NCBI GenBank assembly: GCA_001778355.1
Contig: MFGS01000156.1
Span: 9,466-16,121 of the forward strand
DNA: 6,656 nt
Source: Candidatus Firestonebacteria bacterium RIFOXYA2_FULL_40_8
GTDB taxonomy: Bacteria; Oederibacteriota; D2-FULL-39-29
Direction: 5' to 3'
Under the pieces are notes generated by a model. The model saw nothing but the letters and a program-made list of their open reading frames with translations. It searched no databases and was not told where the DNA came from. Of this stretch, positions 6,007 through 6,656 are shown one piece after another (positions within the stretch are counted from its first letter, which is position 1; each line of letters begins with the position of its first letter). The position numbers were made by a program, and so were the translations under genes.

Positions 6007-6656
6007 TTATTTCTTACTTTCAATAAAAGTTTTATAATTATGTTTTTTCAGGATTTCACGGCTTTTTTCACCGGCAAGGAATTTAATAAATTTTTCTGCC
6101 TCAGGTTTGTCTGAAGAGGTATTAAGTACGACCGCGGGAATTTTACTAATTTCATTTTCCGCCGCCGGGATATTAATAATAGTTCCAGAATCCGGATATA
6201 AAGCCGCAATGGAATCCCAGATTATCACCGCATCAACCGTTTTTAATTTGACAGCATTCCCGAGATCATTTACCGTAGCTGTCTTTACCGCTATGTTCTT
6301 TTCTGCTTCAACAGCAAGTTTGTTTTTCTCTAATATTTTTTTTGTAATCATCCCTATGGCGCAAACCCGTTCATCTCCGACACCCAGTTTTACCCCGGAA
6401 GCGGTCAGCCCGGAAAGATTTTTAATATTTTTAGGATTTCCTTTCTGAACGAGTATAACCGGCAGCCAATAAGCAATAGTAACGGGTTCGCCGTAATTCA
6501 GATTTTTCTTTTTGGTAATATCAATATAATATTCTTCACCGGGAATAAAGACATCCCCTTGTTTGGAAAGTTCAATTTGGGCAAGCATCTGGGCAGACCC
6601 GCCGAAATTGAATTTTATTTTAACCTTGTTTTCTTTTTCGTAAGCCGCAGCTATTT
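6007..6656 (-). CDS. ModA-like periplasmic substrate-binding protein, N-terminus cut by the window edge
   Basis: The reading frame runs off the right edge, leaving 215 residues of a family usually near 250, so the signal peptide and roughly the first 40 residues are missing. The ATG at 6588 is internal: the frame stays open beyond it and encodes A-A-A-Y-E-K-E-N and N-F-G-G-S-A-Q, the typical ModA entry to the ligand site. Then come L-A-Q-I-E, G-D-V-F-I-P-G (equivalent to the D-L-F-I-S-A of classic ModA), P-V-I-L-V-Q-K-G-N-P and a closing F-I-K-F-L-A-G-E-K-S. ModA proteins bind molybdate or tungstate in the periplasm and deliver it to ModBC. Here the usual Tyr region near V-D-A reads V-I-I-W-D-S, with Trp at 6219-6217, so oxyanion specificity is doubtful. 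No modB or modC follows; the next gene is the propeller protein, 151 bp downstream. A general solute-binding role is the safest reading. Confidence 0.8.
   Translation of the reverse strand, partial: IAAAYEKENKVKIKFNFGGSAQMLAQIELSKQGDVFIPGEEYYIDITKKKNLNYGEPVTIAYWLPVILVQKGNPKNIKNLSGLTASGVKLGVGDERVCAIGMITKKILEKNKLAVEAEKNIAVKTATVNDLGNAVKLKTVDAVIIWDSIAALYPDSGTIINIPAAENEISKIPAVVLNTSSDKPEAEKFIKFLAGEKSREILKKHNYKTFIESKK

Noticed and set aside
6107..6448. 113-residue plus-strand open frame with hydrophobic stretches
   Set aside because: It lies wholly opposite the ModA-like gene, whose family match is clear; the hydrophobicity is a by-product of the antisense frame.
6586..6588. ATG as the start of the ModA-like gene
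   Set aside because: The frame remains open to the right edge and encodes the conserved G-G-S loop upstream of this Met, so it is internal.

Overview
The window is a stretch of bacterial chromosome, moderately AT-rich by eye, with every supportable gene on the minus strand, so transcription runs from the right edge to the left edge. Protein style points to the Planctomycetes-Verrucomicrobia-Lentisphaerae group or a neighbouring uncultured phylum. The clues are a very large exported PQQ-like propeller protein with a methyltransferase-like N-terminal domain, an uncharacterised exported family marked by a P-V-[FY]-R-Y-A-L-E-R-W segment and an N-P-G-x-D-L-L segment, and a permease whose outer domain carries I-L-P-K-G and E-C-x-C segments. 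This placement rests on remembered family resemblance, not a search. I see no mobile elements, RNA genes or CRISPR arrays.

Layout in the direction of transcription: (1) 6656-6007, a ModA-like periplasmic binding protein cut by the right edge. (2) 6006-5856, a 151-bp gap with a three-copy direct repeat, a weak sigma70-like promoter and a second, 11-bp-periodic repeat. (3) 5855-2574, a 1093-residue secreted protein made of a degenerate methyltransferase-like domain plus two PQQ-like beta-propeller regions. (4) 2511-1378, a 377-residue protein held at the membrane by an N-terminal signal or anchor and a C-terminal helix. (5) 1377-1286, a 92-bp gap with a good sigma70-like promoter placed so close to the ATG that the message would be leaderless. 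(6) 1285-17, a complete FtsX/MacB-type ABC permease with four membrane segments. The matching ATPase is not in the window; only 16 bases remain after the permease stop.

The four genes look like one functional cassette, because all products act at or outside the cytoplasmic membrane. The last three each carry a C-x-C pair in a part predicted to lie outside the cytoplasm. My working idea is an envelope module: a solute-binding protein, a large propeller scaffold, a redox- or metal-capable membrane-tethered partner, and a MacB-type mechanotransmitting permease. Its job is unknown to me; metal handling, surface protein export and envelope sensing all fit, and nothing in the sequence decides among them.
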